A stretch of 64,000 nucleotides of DNA from positions 1,405,001 through 1,469,000 of the forward strand of contig NZ_CP052859.1 of assembly GCF_012935695.1 (NCBI RefSeq), written 5' to 3'. A program made the position numbers and the translations under genes. Below, piece after piece: positions 47,570 through 55,744 of this stretch. Under the pieces are notes generated by a model that saw only the letters and a list, made by a program, of their open reading frames with translations, searched no databases and was not told the origin of the DNA. The stretch is from Pseudomonas sp. ADAK18. GTDB lineage: Bacteria > Pseudomonadota > Gammaproteobacteria > Pseudomonadales > Pseudomonadaceae. Positions within the stretch are counted from its first letter, which is position 1, and each line of letters starts with the position of its first letter.

Positions 47570-48601
47570 CTACCGCTCAATCGACCGACTCCACCGCGCA
47601 TTCCACTCCGGCCGCGCCTGGTTCACCTGATCCCAATCAATCGAAATCGCCGTCTCCAGATACCGATTCATCGCCTCCACCCGCTCCCGGGTTTTATCAG
47701 TAGTCGGGGTACTAGGATTCGAAGGAATCTGATCACCCAACTCCAACGCTGGCGCCTGCGCCTCGGCCGTCAACAGATACTCCGCCAGTTTCTGAGCCAA
47801 TGCAGGCTGGTCATTACGGGCAATCACGCATTCGGCCACGTTCAGCACCACCGCACCTTCTTTGGGCTGCGCATACTCCATCGGCACGCCCAGCAGTTTC
47901 TGAGTCGCCACCTGAGTCGGCGTCAGGGGAAAGATCGCCGCTTCATCGGTCTGCACCATCTCGGAGATTTTCGCCGAGCTGGCGATGTACTCCAGCACAT
48001 TGGGGCCGACCGTTTTTGGCCAGGCCTTGAAACCCGGCTCCACGTTGGTTTCATCGCCGCCCTGGATCCGGTTGAACATCAGGAACCCATGCAAACCGAA
48101 CGTCGAGGAGGCCAGGGACTGGAACACTACCTTGTCCTTGAAGCGCGGGTCGGCCAGGTCCATCCATGAAGTCGGTGCGCTCCAGCCTTTGTCCTTGAAC
48201 ATCTTGGCGTTGTAACCCAGGCCAGTGACGCCGAGGGTCACGGCGACCGCTTCGTCTTTGATCCTGGCCTTGGCCGGGATCTGTTCGAGGGTCGGACTGG
48301 CCGCGAGCTTCTCGCACAGGCCCATGGAGATGGCGCGGTACATGATGCCGTCGTCAAGGAACATCACGTGCATCTGTGGGTTGTCCTTGTTGGCCTGGAC
48401 TTTGGCCAGGATGTCCGAGGAGGTGCCGGGGACGATCACCACCTTGACGTTGTTGGTCTTCTCGAACGCGGGCAGCACCTTGTCGGCGTAGACCCGTTCC
48501 ATGGTGCCGCCGTTCATGCCCAGGTACAGCGTGGGTGCGGCGTGGGCTGTCGAGGTGAGCAGGGCGAGGGACAGGCAGGACAGCGCAATACGTGGGTTCA
48601 T
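47570..48601 (-). CDS. Periplasmic ABC substrate-binding protein (PotD/AfuA-type)
   Basis: A 343-residue SBP with signal peptide (cleavage near AHA-APTL). The mature N terminus (LYLGMNGGTMERVYADKVLPAFEKTNNVKVVIV) and LADPRFKDKV place it in the PotD/iron-III-like type 2 SBP group used by Pot-type importers. It is the last gene of a seven-gene operon with its own importer subunits and a three-subunit dehydrogenase, so it probably captures the substrate of that dehydrogenase. Gap to the preceding gene is 14 bp. ATG 48601 with GAGGAAAA upstream. Substrate unknown; a polyamine or amino-acid derivative is possible. Confidence 0.85.
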   Translation of the reverse strand: MNPRIALSCLSLALLTSTAHAAPTLYLGMNGGTMERVYADKVLPAFEKTNNVKVVIVPGTSSDILAKVQANKDNPQMHVMFLDDGIMYRAISMGLCEKLAASPTLEQIPAKARIKDEAVAVTLGVTGLGYNAKMFKDKGWSAPTSWMDLADPRFKDKVVFQSLASSTFGLHGFLMFNRIQGGDETNVEPGFKAWPKTVGPNVLEYIASSAKISEMVQTDEAAIFPLTPTQVATQKLLGVPMEYAQPKEGAVVLNVAECVIARNDQPALAQKLAEYLLTAEAQAPALELGDQIPSNPSTPTTDKTRERVEAMNRYLETAISIDWDQVNQARPEWNARWSRSIER

Positions 48602-48615
48602 GGGTGTTTTTCCTC

Positions 48616-49719
48616 TCAGGCTTGGAAACGACGGATGGAAAACGCTTCGATAGGTTGTCGGCTGGCGCCATTGCAGACCAGTTCTGCCAGGGCTTCACCG
48701 ACGGCGGGACCGAGCTGGAACCCGGCGCCGGCAAAGCCGAAACCGTGGAGCAGGCCAGGTTGGGTGCTGCTGTTGCCGATCACCGGTTCGTGATCGGGCA
48801 AGTAACCTTCGGTGCCGCTCCAGGTACGGATGGCCTGGGCACCTTTGAGGAACGGGTACAACTCGGCGGCGTTGCGCAGTATTTCCAGCACGGCGGCTTG
48901 CCCTGGTCGCGCCTGTTGCGGGCCGAGGGCAAAGCCGCGACCGCCGCCGAGGATGCAATTGCCGCGCGCCACTTGCCGTGCATAGATCCCGCCGCCTTCA
49001 ACGCCGGTGCTGACATCCATCACCCTCGGCAACGGCTCAGTCACCAGCATCGCCGGGTGCGCCGAATGCATCGGCACGGGCTCGCCAAACTGCGCGGCCA
49101 CGGTGCCGGCCCAGGCGCCGGCGCAGTTCAGCAGCCACGGCGCTTGCAAGTGCAAGCCGTTGGCGCAGCGCACCTGGAACCGGTGGCTGTCGTGTTCGAT
49201 ATGGCTCACTTCAGACTGTTCAAAGACCTGTGCGCCAAAGCGTTGTGCTGCGCGGGCAAAGGCCGGTGATACCAATCGCGGATTGGCGTGGCCGTCCTCG
49301 GGGCACAACGACGCGCCGACCGCCACATCGCCGACCCAGGGAAAACGCGCCCGCAGTTGGGCATGGTCGAGCAGTTGCAAATCCAGATCAAACCCACGGC
49401 TGGCTTCGGCGTAAGCATGCAGGGCGGCCAGATCGGTGTGGCTGCGCGCCAACTTGAGATGCCCGGAGCGCACGTACTCCCCATCAATGCCAATCAGCCC
49501 CGGCAAGTCGGCCCACAGCTGATGCGCCCGTTGCGACAGCGGCAACTGATGCAGCGGCCGGCCCTGACGCCGCACACCACCGTAGTTGACACCGCTGGAA
49601 TGGGAGCCACAGAAGTCCCGCTCCAACAGCACCACGCGTTGACCTTTTTGCGCGAGCATCAGCGCCGCCGAAGCACCGACAATCCCACCACCGAGGACGA
49701 TGACGTCACTGTCGATCAT
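48616..49719 (-). CDS. FAD-dependent DAO-family subunit of an HcnABC/opine-oxidase-like dehydrogenase (beta)
   Basis: A 367-residue D-amino-acid-oxidase-type flavoprotein: VIVLGGGIVGASAALMLAQKGQ at residues 5-26, GVNYGGVRRQGR, and the C-terminal HGFGFAGAGFQLGP. The three-subunit set with the next two genes resembles HcnC, OoxB/NoxB and the D-hydroxyproline dehydrogenases: this subunit oxidises an amino acid or opine C-N bond with electrons passing through the partner flavoprotein and 2Fe-2S proteins. It starts at ATG 49719 overlapping the partner stop (ATGA). Cyanide production is unlikely to be the role, since the order and the linked importer differ from hcn operons. Confidence 0.85.
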   Translation of the reverse strand: MIDSDVIVLGGGIVGASAALMLAQKGQRVVLLERDFCGSHSSGVNYGGVRRQGRPLHQLPLSQRAHQLWADLPGLIGIDGEYVRSGHLKLARSHTDLAALHAYAEASRGFDLDLQLLDHAQLRARFPWVGDVAVGASLCPEDGHANPRLVSPAFARAAQRFGAQVFEQSEVSHIEHDSHRFQVRCANGLHLQAPWLLNCAGAWAGTVAAQFGEPVPMHSAHPAMLVTEPLPRVMDVSTGVEGGGIYARQVARGNCILGGGRGFALGPQQARPGQAAVLEILRNAAELYPFLKGAQAIRTWSGTEGYLPDHEPVIGNSSTQPGLLHGFGFAGAGFQLGPAVGEALAELVCNGASRQPIEAFSIRRFQA

Positions 49720-51059
49720 GGCTGCACCTCAACGCCAAACGGCAGCGGCTTGATCGGTGCCTGGCCGCGTAACCGGCCAATGCTCTCCAAAGACCGGCCA
49801 CTGCGTTGGGCGACGATTTCCGCTGCCGCCAACCCACACATCCGGCCCTGGCAGCGTCCCATGCCGACCCGACAATGGGCTTTCACCCGATTCAGTTCCC
49901 AGTGGCCTTCGTCCACCACCGCGCGTACATCGCCGACGCTGACTTCTTCGCAGCGGCACAGAATCAACTCATCCGGCGCATCAGCGGCCCAGTTCTCGGG
50001 AAACGGAAATGCGGTTTCCAGTCCATGACGAAAGCGTTGGATGCTCGCCAACTGTTGTTCCAGAACGGGGCCACGGCGGTGATCCAGGGCCACGTCCAGG
50101 TCTTCCAACACCGCCAGCGCTGCTCGTTCTCCTGCCTTTTGCGCGGCGTCGGCGCCCATGATGCCGGCACCGTCGCCCGCGAGGTAAACGCCCTCGACAC
50201 TGCTGCGTCCCGCCGCGTCGCGGGTTGGCAGCCAGGCACGGTTCAATTCATTCCAGGCGAACCCACAGCCCAGCAAGTCAGCCAGTTGGGTTTCGCTGCG
50301 CAGGGCATGGGCAAAGGCGACGGCGTCACAGGCCAACGTCTGCTGGTTCCAATGAATGCCTGTGACCCGTTGCTCACCGTCAATCCGCTCCAGGGTTGCG
50401 CCCTGGTGCACCGGGATACCATGGGCGGTCAGCCAGGTGCGGTAATACATGCCTTTGGCCAAGGTCAGCGGTTGCCCGAGCAGCGCTGGCAGGGCACGGC
50501 ATTGAGCGCTGAAGGGCGCACTGTCGAGCACCGCTACGACCTTGGCCCCGGCCTTGGCGTATTGATATGCCACCAGGTACAGCAACGGTCCACTGCCGCA
50601 AAACGCCACCCGTTCACCGATAGCGCAGCCCTGATATTTCAAGGCAATCTGCGCGGCGCCCAGGCTGTAGACCCCAGGCAAGGTCCAACCCGGTACCGGC
50701 AGGATGCGGTCGGTGGCGCCGGTGGCGACGATGATTTTCGAGTACTCGATACTGGCGGCGTGGCCGTTACTGAGGGTGTCCAGGCGAGCGTTTTCGGCGT
50801 TCCACACCAGCGTCTCCGGGCGGTAATCAATCAGCGGCGCCAGCTCATCCAGTGTGCGATGCGTTGCGACGGCCTTGCTTGCTTCGAAGCCATATAGCTG
50901 CTTGGCCGAACGCTGGAAGTTGGCCGGTTGGCGGCGATAAATCTGCCCGCCGCCGCGCAGGCTTTCATCCAGCAGGCAAGCCGTCACACCGTAATCAAGT
51001 AACGTGCGTGCAGCGCTGATACCAGCAGGTCCGGCCCCGACAATTACCACTGTCTTCAT
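49716..51059 (-). CDS. FAD/NAD(P)-binding subunit with BFD-like 2Fe-2S domain (alpha; HcnB/OoxA-like)
   Basis: A 447-residue flavoprotein: VVIVGAGPAGISAARTLLDYG at residues 4-24, IIVATGATDRILPVPGW for the second nucleotide-binding region, and a C-terminal cysteine set (LCRCEEVSVGDV ... CRVGMGRCQGRMCG) of bacterioferritin-associated-ferredoxin type. This is the HcnB/OoxA subunit pattern. Start ATG 51059 overlaps the small iron-sulfur subunit's stop as ATGA. A frame extending to 51179 runs through that gene and is rejected. Confidence 0.87.
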   Translation of the reverse strand: MKTVVIVGAGPAGISAARTLLDYGVTACLLDESLRGGGQIYRRQPANFQRSAKQLYGFEASKAVATHRTLDELAPLIDYRPETLVWNAENARLDTLSNGHAASIEYSKIIVATGATDRILPVPGWTLPGVYSLGAAQIALKYQGCAIGERVAFCGSGPLLYLVAYQYAKAGAKVVAVLDSAPFSAQCRALPALLGQPLTLAKGMYYRTWLTAHGIPVHQGATLERIDGEQRVTGIHWNQQTLACDAVAFAHALRSETQLADLLGCGFAWNELNRAWLPTRDAAGRSSVEGVYLAGDGAGIMGADAAQKAGERAALAVLEDLDVALDHRRGPVLEQQLASIQRFRHGLETAFPFPENWAADAPDELILCRCEEVSVGDVRAVVDEGHWELNRVKAHCRVGMGRCQGRMCGLAAAEIVAQRSGRSLESIGRLRGQAPIKPLPFGVEVQP

Positions 51060-51346
51060 ACCTGGCACCCCGGATCTCGACGAATCGCCTGGCCCTCTTC
51101 CAGTAACGTCGAACAGGCGCGCACCCGCCGGCCATCTTCCAGGCGCACCCAGCAATCCTGGCAAGCGCCCATCAGGCAAAAACCGGCACGTCGTTCGGCA
51201 CTGAAATCACTGCCCCGCAGGTGCTCGGCGCAGGTCAGCACCGCCGTCAGCAGGGTATCGCCCAGCAAGCCCGTCGCGGGCTGTCCGTCGAGGGTAAAGG
51301 CCAGGGTCGGGCGTTCGGTCTCGGCCAATCGTTTGAACAGCGCCAT
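51056..51346 (-). CDS. Small 2Fe-2S ferredoxin-like subunit (HcnA/OoxA-N-like)
   Basis: A 96-residue protein with the FCLMGACQDCWV and ACST cysteine pattern of 2Fe-2S ferredoxin-type subunits (C-x4-C-x2-C ... C), like HcnA and the small subunit of opine oxidases. It would relay electrons from the flavin subunits. Start ATG 51346 overlaps the last base of the permease stop; the frame continuing to a TTG at 51349 is not needed. Downstream overlap with the alpha subunit gene is 4 bp. Confidence 0.85.
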   Translation of the reverse strand: MALFKRLAETERPTLAFTLDGQPATGLLGDTLLTAVLTCAEHLRGSDFSAERRAGFCLMGACQDCWVRLEDGRRVRACSTLLEEGQAIRRDPGCQV

Positions 51347-52140
51347 CAATGTTTTCCCACCAGCACCCGGTCCAGGCCGTAAACCCGGTCGAGTAGAATC
51401 ATCGCGGCGGCCGTCAAGGCAATCACCAGTGCCGACACCGCCGCCATCATCGGGTCAATGGACTCGGTGGCGTACACGTACATGCGCACCGGCAAGGTTT
51501 GCGTGGCCGGCGAGCTGACAAAAATCGACAGGGTGACTTCATCGAAACTGTTGATGAACGCCAGCAGCCAGCCACCGGCCACGCCAGGAAGAATCATCGG
51601 CAGGGTGATCTGGCGGAACAGGGTGAAGCGGCTGGCACCGAGGGATTCAGCCGCCTGCTCGGCGCTACGGTCGATGCCGATGGCAGCGGCCAATACCAGA
51701 CGCAGCACATACGGCGTGATGATCACCACGTGGGCCAGCATCAGCCAGGTGAAGCTGCCATTGACCCCCATCAATGCAAACAGCCGCAGCATCGCCACCC
51801 CCAGCACCAGGTGCGGAATGATGATGGGCGAGAGGAACAGCGCACTGAAAAAGTTGCGGCCGGGGAATTGATACCGGCTGATGGCCAAGGCTGCGGGTAC
51901 CGCAATCAGTGTCGCCAAGGTGGCGGCGACAAAGGCCAGAACCAGGCTGTTATAGAAGGCGTGGATAAAATCGGCCCGCTCGAACACTGCACGGAACCAG
52001 CGCAGAGAGAAGCCTGAGGTGGGCAGGCTCAAGGTATTTTCCGGGGTGAAGGCCACCAGGCACACCACCACCAGCGGCGCCATCATGAACAGCACCACCA
52101 GGCCGTGAAACCCCAGGGCCAAAGGACCGTTTCTCGACAT
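51346..52140 (-). CDS. ABC importer inner-membrane permease, PotC-like
   Basis: A 264-residue permease with about six helices and the EAA loop EQAAESLGASRFTLFRQITLP that contacts the ATPase. It pairs with the preceding permease (PotB-like) and the ATPase gene further upstream. ATG 52140 is 4 bp after the previous stop. Substrate follows the SBP at 47570-48601. PotC-like importers carry polyamines, but also other cations and amino-acid derivatives. Confidence 0.88.
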   Translation of the reverse strand: MSRNGPLALGFHGLVVLFMMAPLVVVCLVAFTPENTLSLPTSGFSLRWFRAVFERADFIHAFYNSLVLAFVAATLATLIAVPAALAISRYQFPGRNFFSALFLSPIIIPHLVLGVAMLRLFALMGVNGSFTWLMLAHVVIITPYVLRLVLAAAIGIDRSAEQAAESLGASRFTLFRQITLPMILPGVAGGWLLAFINSFDEVTLSIFVSSPATQTLPVRMYVYATESIDPMMAAVSALVIALTAAAMILLDRVYGLDRVLVGKH

Positions 52141-52144
52141 CTTT

Positions 52145-52990
52145 TCAGACTCCCAGGGATTTTTTGTAGCGGCCTTCGACCATGCGGTTCCAGCTCAGCA
52201 TGATCAGCAGATTGACCAACAGCAGCACTACCGCGATGGTCGCGCCCATGGGCCAGTTCAGTTCCGAGAGGTATTGGTCGTAAACCACCGTGGCGACCAT
52301 CTTCAGGCGGCGTCCACCCAGCAGGCCAGGGATGGCGAAGGAACTGGCCGCCAGGCCAAACACGATCAGCGTTCCGGACAGCACGCCGGGCATGACCTGC
52401 GGCAAGACGATCTTGCGCATCACCGTGGCCTGGCTGGCGCCAAGAGACAACGCCGCCTGTTCCGCCGAAGGGTCGAGTTTTTGCAGGGAGGTCCATACCG
52501 GAATGATCATGAACGGCAGCATCACGTGGACCAGCGCGATGATCACCGCGAACGAGGTGTACAGCAGCTTTACCGGGCGCCCACCAAGGGCCTGGATCAC
52601 TTGGTTGACCAAACCGTCAGCCCCCAGCAACAGGCTCCAGCCGAAGGCCCGCACCACCACCGAAATCAGCAGTGGGGTCAGGATCAGGATCAGGAAGATC
52701 GAGCGCCATGGTGTGCCCATGCGGCTGAGGACGTAGGCCTCGGGAACCCCGATCACCACGCACAGCAAGGTGACCACGGCGCTGATCCAGAAGGTGCGCC
52801 AGAAGATTTCATAGAAGTACGAATCACTGAACAGCGACAGGTAGTGGGCGAAGGTCCACTCATCCGCCTTGACCCCCACCTGATAGTCGAAGACGTTGAA
52901 CGACAACACCAGCGTCAGGCCCAGGGGCAGGATCAACAGCCCGAAAAACAGCACCAGCGCCGGCAACGACAGCAGGTAGCCACGGCTCAT
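52145..52990 (-). CDS. ABC importer inner-membrane permease, PotB-like
   Basis: A 281-residue permease with six predicted helices beginning SLPALVLFFGLLILPLGLTLVLSF, and EAA loop EQAALSLGASQATVMRKIVLP. It forms a heterodimer with the PotC-like partner. ATG 52990 overlaps the ATPase stop (ATGA), so the two are translationally coupled. Confidence 0.88.
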   Translation of the reverse strand: MSRGYLLSLPALVLFFGLLILPLGLTLVLSFNVFDYQVGVKADEWTFAHYLSLFSDSYFYEIFWRTFWISAVVTLLCVVIGVPEAYVLSRMGTPWRSIFLILILTPLLISVVVRAFGWSLLLGADGLVNQVIQALGGRPVKLLYTSFAVIIALVHVMLPFMIIPVWTSLQKLDPSAEQAALSLGASQATVMRKIVLPQVMPGVLSGTLIVFGLAASSFAIPGLLGGRRLKMVATVVYDQYLSELNWPMGATIAVVLLLVNLLIMLSWNRMVEGRYKKSLGV

Positions 52991-54015
52991 GTGCGCACCT
53001 CATCTGCCGCCAGTACTCGCAGTAGGCTGGCTTGCCAATCCAGGCCCACCGCCGCCCCGCAACCCAGGGGCGCGCTGCCGTCGTTGCGGCGTACGACGGT
53101 CAGTTCGCCGATGTCGGTCTTGATGCGGTACAGCCATTGGCTGCCGAAGAAATAGCTGTCAAGGATGTTGCCTTGCAGGCGTCCGGTGCCTGAGGCCACC
53201 AGGTCGATTTTTTCCGGGCGCAGGCTCAGGGTCAGTTCGCCGTCACCGGGTATATGTCGCACTTGCGGGGTGCCGAGTTCATCGAAGTCGCCAGCCAGCA
53301 AGTTGGCCTTGCCGACGAAGTCGGAGATGAAACGGGTGCGCGGGTGTTCATAGAGTTTGTAGGGCGCATCGATCTGGGTCACGCGCCCGGCTTGCATCAC
53401 GACGACTCGGTCGCTGATGGACAACGCTTCGGCCTGGTCGTGGGTGACCATCAGGGTGGTGATGCCGACTTCGCACTGGATGCGGCGGATCTCGAACTGC
53501 ATCTCCTCACGCAAATTGGCGTCGAGGTTCGACAGCGGCTCGTCCAGCAGTAACACCGGTGGCTCGATCACCAGCGCGCGGGCCAGGGCCACACGCTGGC
53601 GCTGGCCGCCGGACAGTTCCCGGGGATAACGCTCGGAATGGGGCGCCAGGCGCACCAGGTCCAGCACGGTTTTCACTCGGCTAGCGATCTCGGTGGCCGG
53701 CACTTTGCGCATCTTCAAGCCGAAGGCGACATTGTCGCGCACGCTCATGTGAGGGAACAGTGCGTAGCTCTGGAACACCACGCCGAGGCCGCGGCTGGCG
53801 GGTTTGGCGTGGGTGATGTCGCGACCATCGAGGAGGATCTTGCCGGCACTGACGTCGACGAAGCCGGCGATCATTTGCAGGGTCGTGGTCTTGCCGCAAC
53901 CCGATGGGCCGAGCAGGGAAACGAATTCGCCCTTGTCTACCGATAGGTCAGTGGCGACCACTGCATCGACGGCACCATAGCGTTTGCTCAAGGCCTGGAG
54001 TTGGAGAAAAGCCAT
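52987..54015 (-). CDS. ABC importer ATPase, PotA-like
   Basis: A 342-residue ATPase: Walker A GPSGCGKTT, signature LSGGQRQRVALARAL, Walker B VLLLDEPLSNLD, switch histidine in VTHDQ, and a C-terminal TOBE regulatory domain (about 270-340). It powers the PotB/PotC-like pair. ATG 54015 has AAGGTGG upstream; the frame extending to 54225 adds 70 residues that run through the promoter region and is rejected. First gene of the operon, divergent from the IclR gene. Confidence 0.9.
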   Translation of the reverse strand: MAFLQLQALSKRYGAVDAVVATDLSVDKGEFVSLLGPSGCGKTTTLQMIAGFVDVSAGKILLDGRDITHAKPASRGLGVVFQSYALFPHMSVRDNVAFGLKMRKVPATEIASRVKTVLDLVRLAPHSERYPRELSGGQRQRVALARALVIEPPVLLLDEPLSNLDANLREEMQFEIRRIQCEVGITTLMVTHDQAEALSISDRVVVMQAGRVTQIDAPYKLYEHPRTRFISDFVGKANLLAGDFDELGTPQVRHIPGDGELTLSLRPEKIDLVASGTGRLQGNILDSYFFGSQWLYRIKTDIGELTVVRRNDGSAPLGCGAAVGLDWQASLLRVLAADEVRT

Positions 54016-54192
54016 GTCTGCGTTCCACCTTTTTGAGTCGCGTCTAGACGCGCTTTTTTGTTTTGGGCAGATGCGAAAAGGGTCGTGCGGGTGCGTTGGC
54101 GCTCGATCTCGGTCGGCTGCCGTTAGTTGTTCATTTCGCCCCTGTGGACGCAGATTAGGACGAAGACTAGGATGGGCGAAAGGTTGAATTTC

Positions 54193-54216
54193 ACTGAAAG
54201 GAGTACTTTTTTCAGT
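54193..54216. promoter_or_regulatory. Candidate IclR operator: ACTGAAA-N10-TTTCAGT
   Basis: A perfect 7-bp inverted repeat (54193-54199 and 54210-54216) lies between the divergent ABC-dehydrogenase operon and the IclR gene, about 40 bp before the IclR start. IclR proteins bind such palindromes to control a divergent catabolic operon; assignment is inference. Confidence 0.5.
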
Positions 54217-54255
54217 TTCATTCACTGATCAGAATTTGTAGTGAGATAAAGCTTT

Positions 54256-55092
54256 ATGAATTCCACTGAGCGGAATGAAAGTATCAAAGAAGTCGGCGTC
54301 GGCAGCGTCTCGCGCTTGTTCGCGCTGTTGCGCATTCTCGGTGCGGCACCGGAGGGTGGCGAACGGGTGACGCAGTTGGCGCAACAGGTGGGCCTGTCGC
54401 AGCCCACCACCCACCGGCTGCTGCGCAGCCTGATGGACGAGGGCATGGTCGAGCAGGACGCGCGCAGTAAACGCTATCGCTTGAGCCTGGAGTTCTTCGC
54501 CCTGGCGGCCAACGCAGGCAATACCGGCAACTTGCGCGACCTGGTGCGGCCGAGCATGTTGCGGCTCAGTGCTTCGCTGGGGGACTCGTTGTTTCTGTTG
54601 GCCCGCAGCGGCTTCGACGCGATCTGCCTGGACCGCAGTGAAGGCCCGTACCCGATCCGCACGTTCACCGGCGACATCGGTGGCCGCGTGGCTCTGGGCG
54701 TGGGGCAGGGCAGCCTGGCGATCCTGGCGTTCTTGCCGGAGGAAGAGCGTGAAACGGTGATCCGCTACAACTTACCGAGGCTCAAGGATTTTCACCTGTA
54801 TGACGAAGTATTCCTGCGTTCGGAGGTCGAGAACGTCCGCCGCCTGGGCTATGCCGCGCGCAACACCGGGGTGCTGGAAGGCATGGCCGGCCTGGCTGTG
54901 CCCATCCTTAACCGTGACGGTCATGCGGTGGCGGCGTTGAGTGTGGCGACCATCAGTGACCGGTTGGGGCCGAGCCGTTTGCCGACGGTGGTGGAGCTGC
55001 TCAAGCGCGAAGCGGCAGCCATCGGCCCGCGCATCAATCCGTTTGATCCGACCTTGCGTCGGCCTTCACAAATTTTTAGTGGCAAAGATTAA
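54256..55092 (+). CDS. IclR-family transcriptional regulator
   Basis: A 278-residue protein with an N-terminal winged helix (about 15-75; ERVTQLAQQVGLSQPTTHRLL) and a GAF-like IclR effector domain to the C terminus. It most likely controls the divergent transporter-dehydrogenase operon in response to its substrate. ATG 54256; the ribosome site is weak (GAGATAAA). The gene reads away from the operon it regulates, the usual IclR arrangement. Confidence 0.88.
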   Translation: MNSTERNESIKEVGVGSVSRLFALLRILGAAPEGGERVTQLAQQVGLSQPTTHRLLRSLMDEGMVEQDARSKRYRLSLEFFALAANAGNTGNLRDLVRPSMLRLSASLGDSLFLLARSGFDAICLDRSEGPYPIRTFTGDIGGRVALGVGQGSLAILAFLPEEERETVIRYNLPRLKDFHLYDEVFLRSEVENVRRLGYAARNTGVLEGMAGLAVPILNRDGHAVAALSVATISDRLGPSRLPTVVELLKREAAAIGPRINPFDPTLRRPSQIFSGKD

Positions 55093-55101
55093 AGTTATGA
55101 C

Positions 55102-55143
55102 TAATATTGTCCGGGTAAAACAAATATCACCCGGATTATATTA
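55102..55143. promoter_or_regulatory. Imperfect 15-bp inverted repeat before the DUF2239 gene
   Basis: TAATATTGTCCGGGT (55102-55116) and ACCCGGATTATATTA (55129-55143) pair with two mismatches around a 12-bp loop. It could end IclR transcription or serve as an operator for the next gene, whose start codon shows no clear ribosome site. Confidence 0.4.
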
Positions 55144-55146
55144 ATC

Positions 55147-55731
55147 ATGAACACGCAGACATTTCCCCGTTGCACTGCCTTTCTCGGTCATCGGCGTGTG
55201 GCCGATGGTTCCTATGCCGATGTCGCCGATGTCCTGGCGGGCCTTGACCTGTCGGCAGGTGGCTTGTTGGTGTTTGATGATGTCAGCGGTATTCAAGTCG
55301 ACTACCCCTGGCCCGTGGGCTACGCTGCGGCGCAGCCAGGAGGGGGGCCGACGGCTGATGTCGAGCCAGCGGCGACGACTTCTGTGGGGCGTCCGCGTCT
55401 TGGGGTGGTGGCCCGTGAAGTGACCTTGTTGCCCCGGCACTGGGAGTGGCTGGGACAGCAGCAAGGCGGTGCATCGGCCGCGTTGCGGCGACTGGTGGAT
55501 GAGGCTCGCAACGTGCATGCCGAGCGAGATGTCATGCGCCAGGCGAAGGAATCCAGCTATCGTTTCATGAGCGCCATCGGCGGTGACCTGCCGGGTTTTG
55601 AAGAAGCCTCACGGACATTGTTTGCCCAGGATGGCGCTGATTTTTCCAATAAGATTGCCCATTGGCCGATCGATGTACAGACGTACCTCGCCTGGCTGTC
55701 GCGCAACGCTTTCCCTGTCAAACCGCACTGA
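55147..55731 (+). CDS. DUF2239-family protein
   Basis: A 194-residue cytosolic protein matching the DUF2239 pattern: an N-terminal FLGHRRVADGSYADVADV segment and a central GRPRLGVVAREVTLLPRHWEWL with QGGASAALRRLVDEAR, then a C-terminal FMSAIGGDLPGFEEASRTLF. The central LLPRHWEWL resembles ribbon-helix-helix type families of the same name seen near toxin-antitoxin or stress genes, but function is not known. It precedes the MATE gene by 13 bp, so they may be co-transcribed. Confidence 0.78.
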   Translation: MNTQTFPRCTAFLGHRRVADGSYADVADVLAGLDLSAGGLLVFDDVSGIQVDYPWPVGYAAAQPGGGPTADVEPAATTSVGRPRLGVVAREVTLLPRHWEWLGQQQGGASAALRRLVDEARNVHAERDVMRQAKESSYRFMSAIGGDLPGFEEASRTLFAQDGADFSNKIAHWPIDVQTYLAWLSRNAFPVKPH

Positions 55732-55744
55732 GACCCGAACCCTC

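Noticed and set aside
48616..51346. A hydrogen cyanide synthase (hcnABC) locus
   Set aside because: The subunit types match, but order, linked importer, SBP and IclR regulator indicate another substrate; hcn operons are transcribed as hcnABC without transporter genes.
54016..54225. 70-residue extension of the ABC ATPase
   Set aside because: It runs through the divergent promoter region and operator-like repeat, and PotA-type ATPases start at MAFLQLQ-like sequence.
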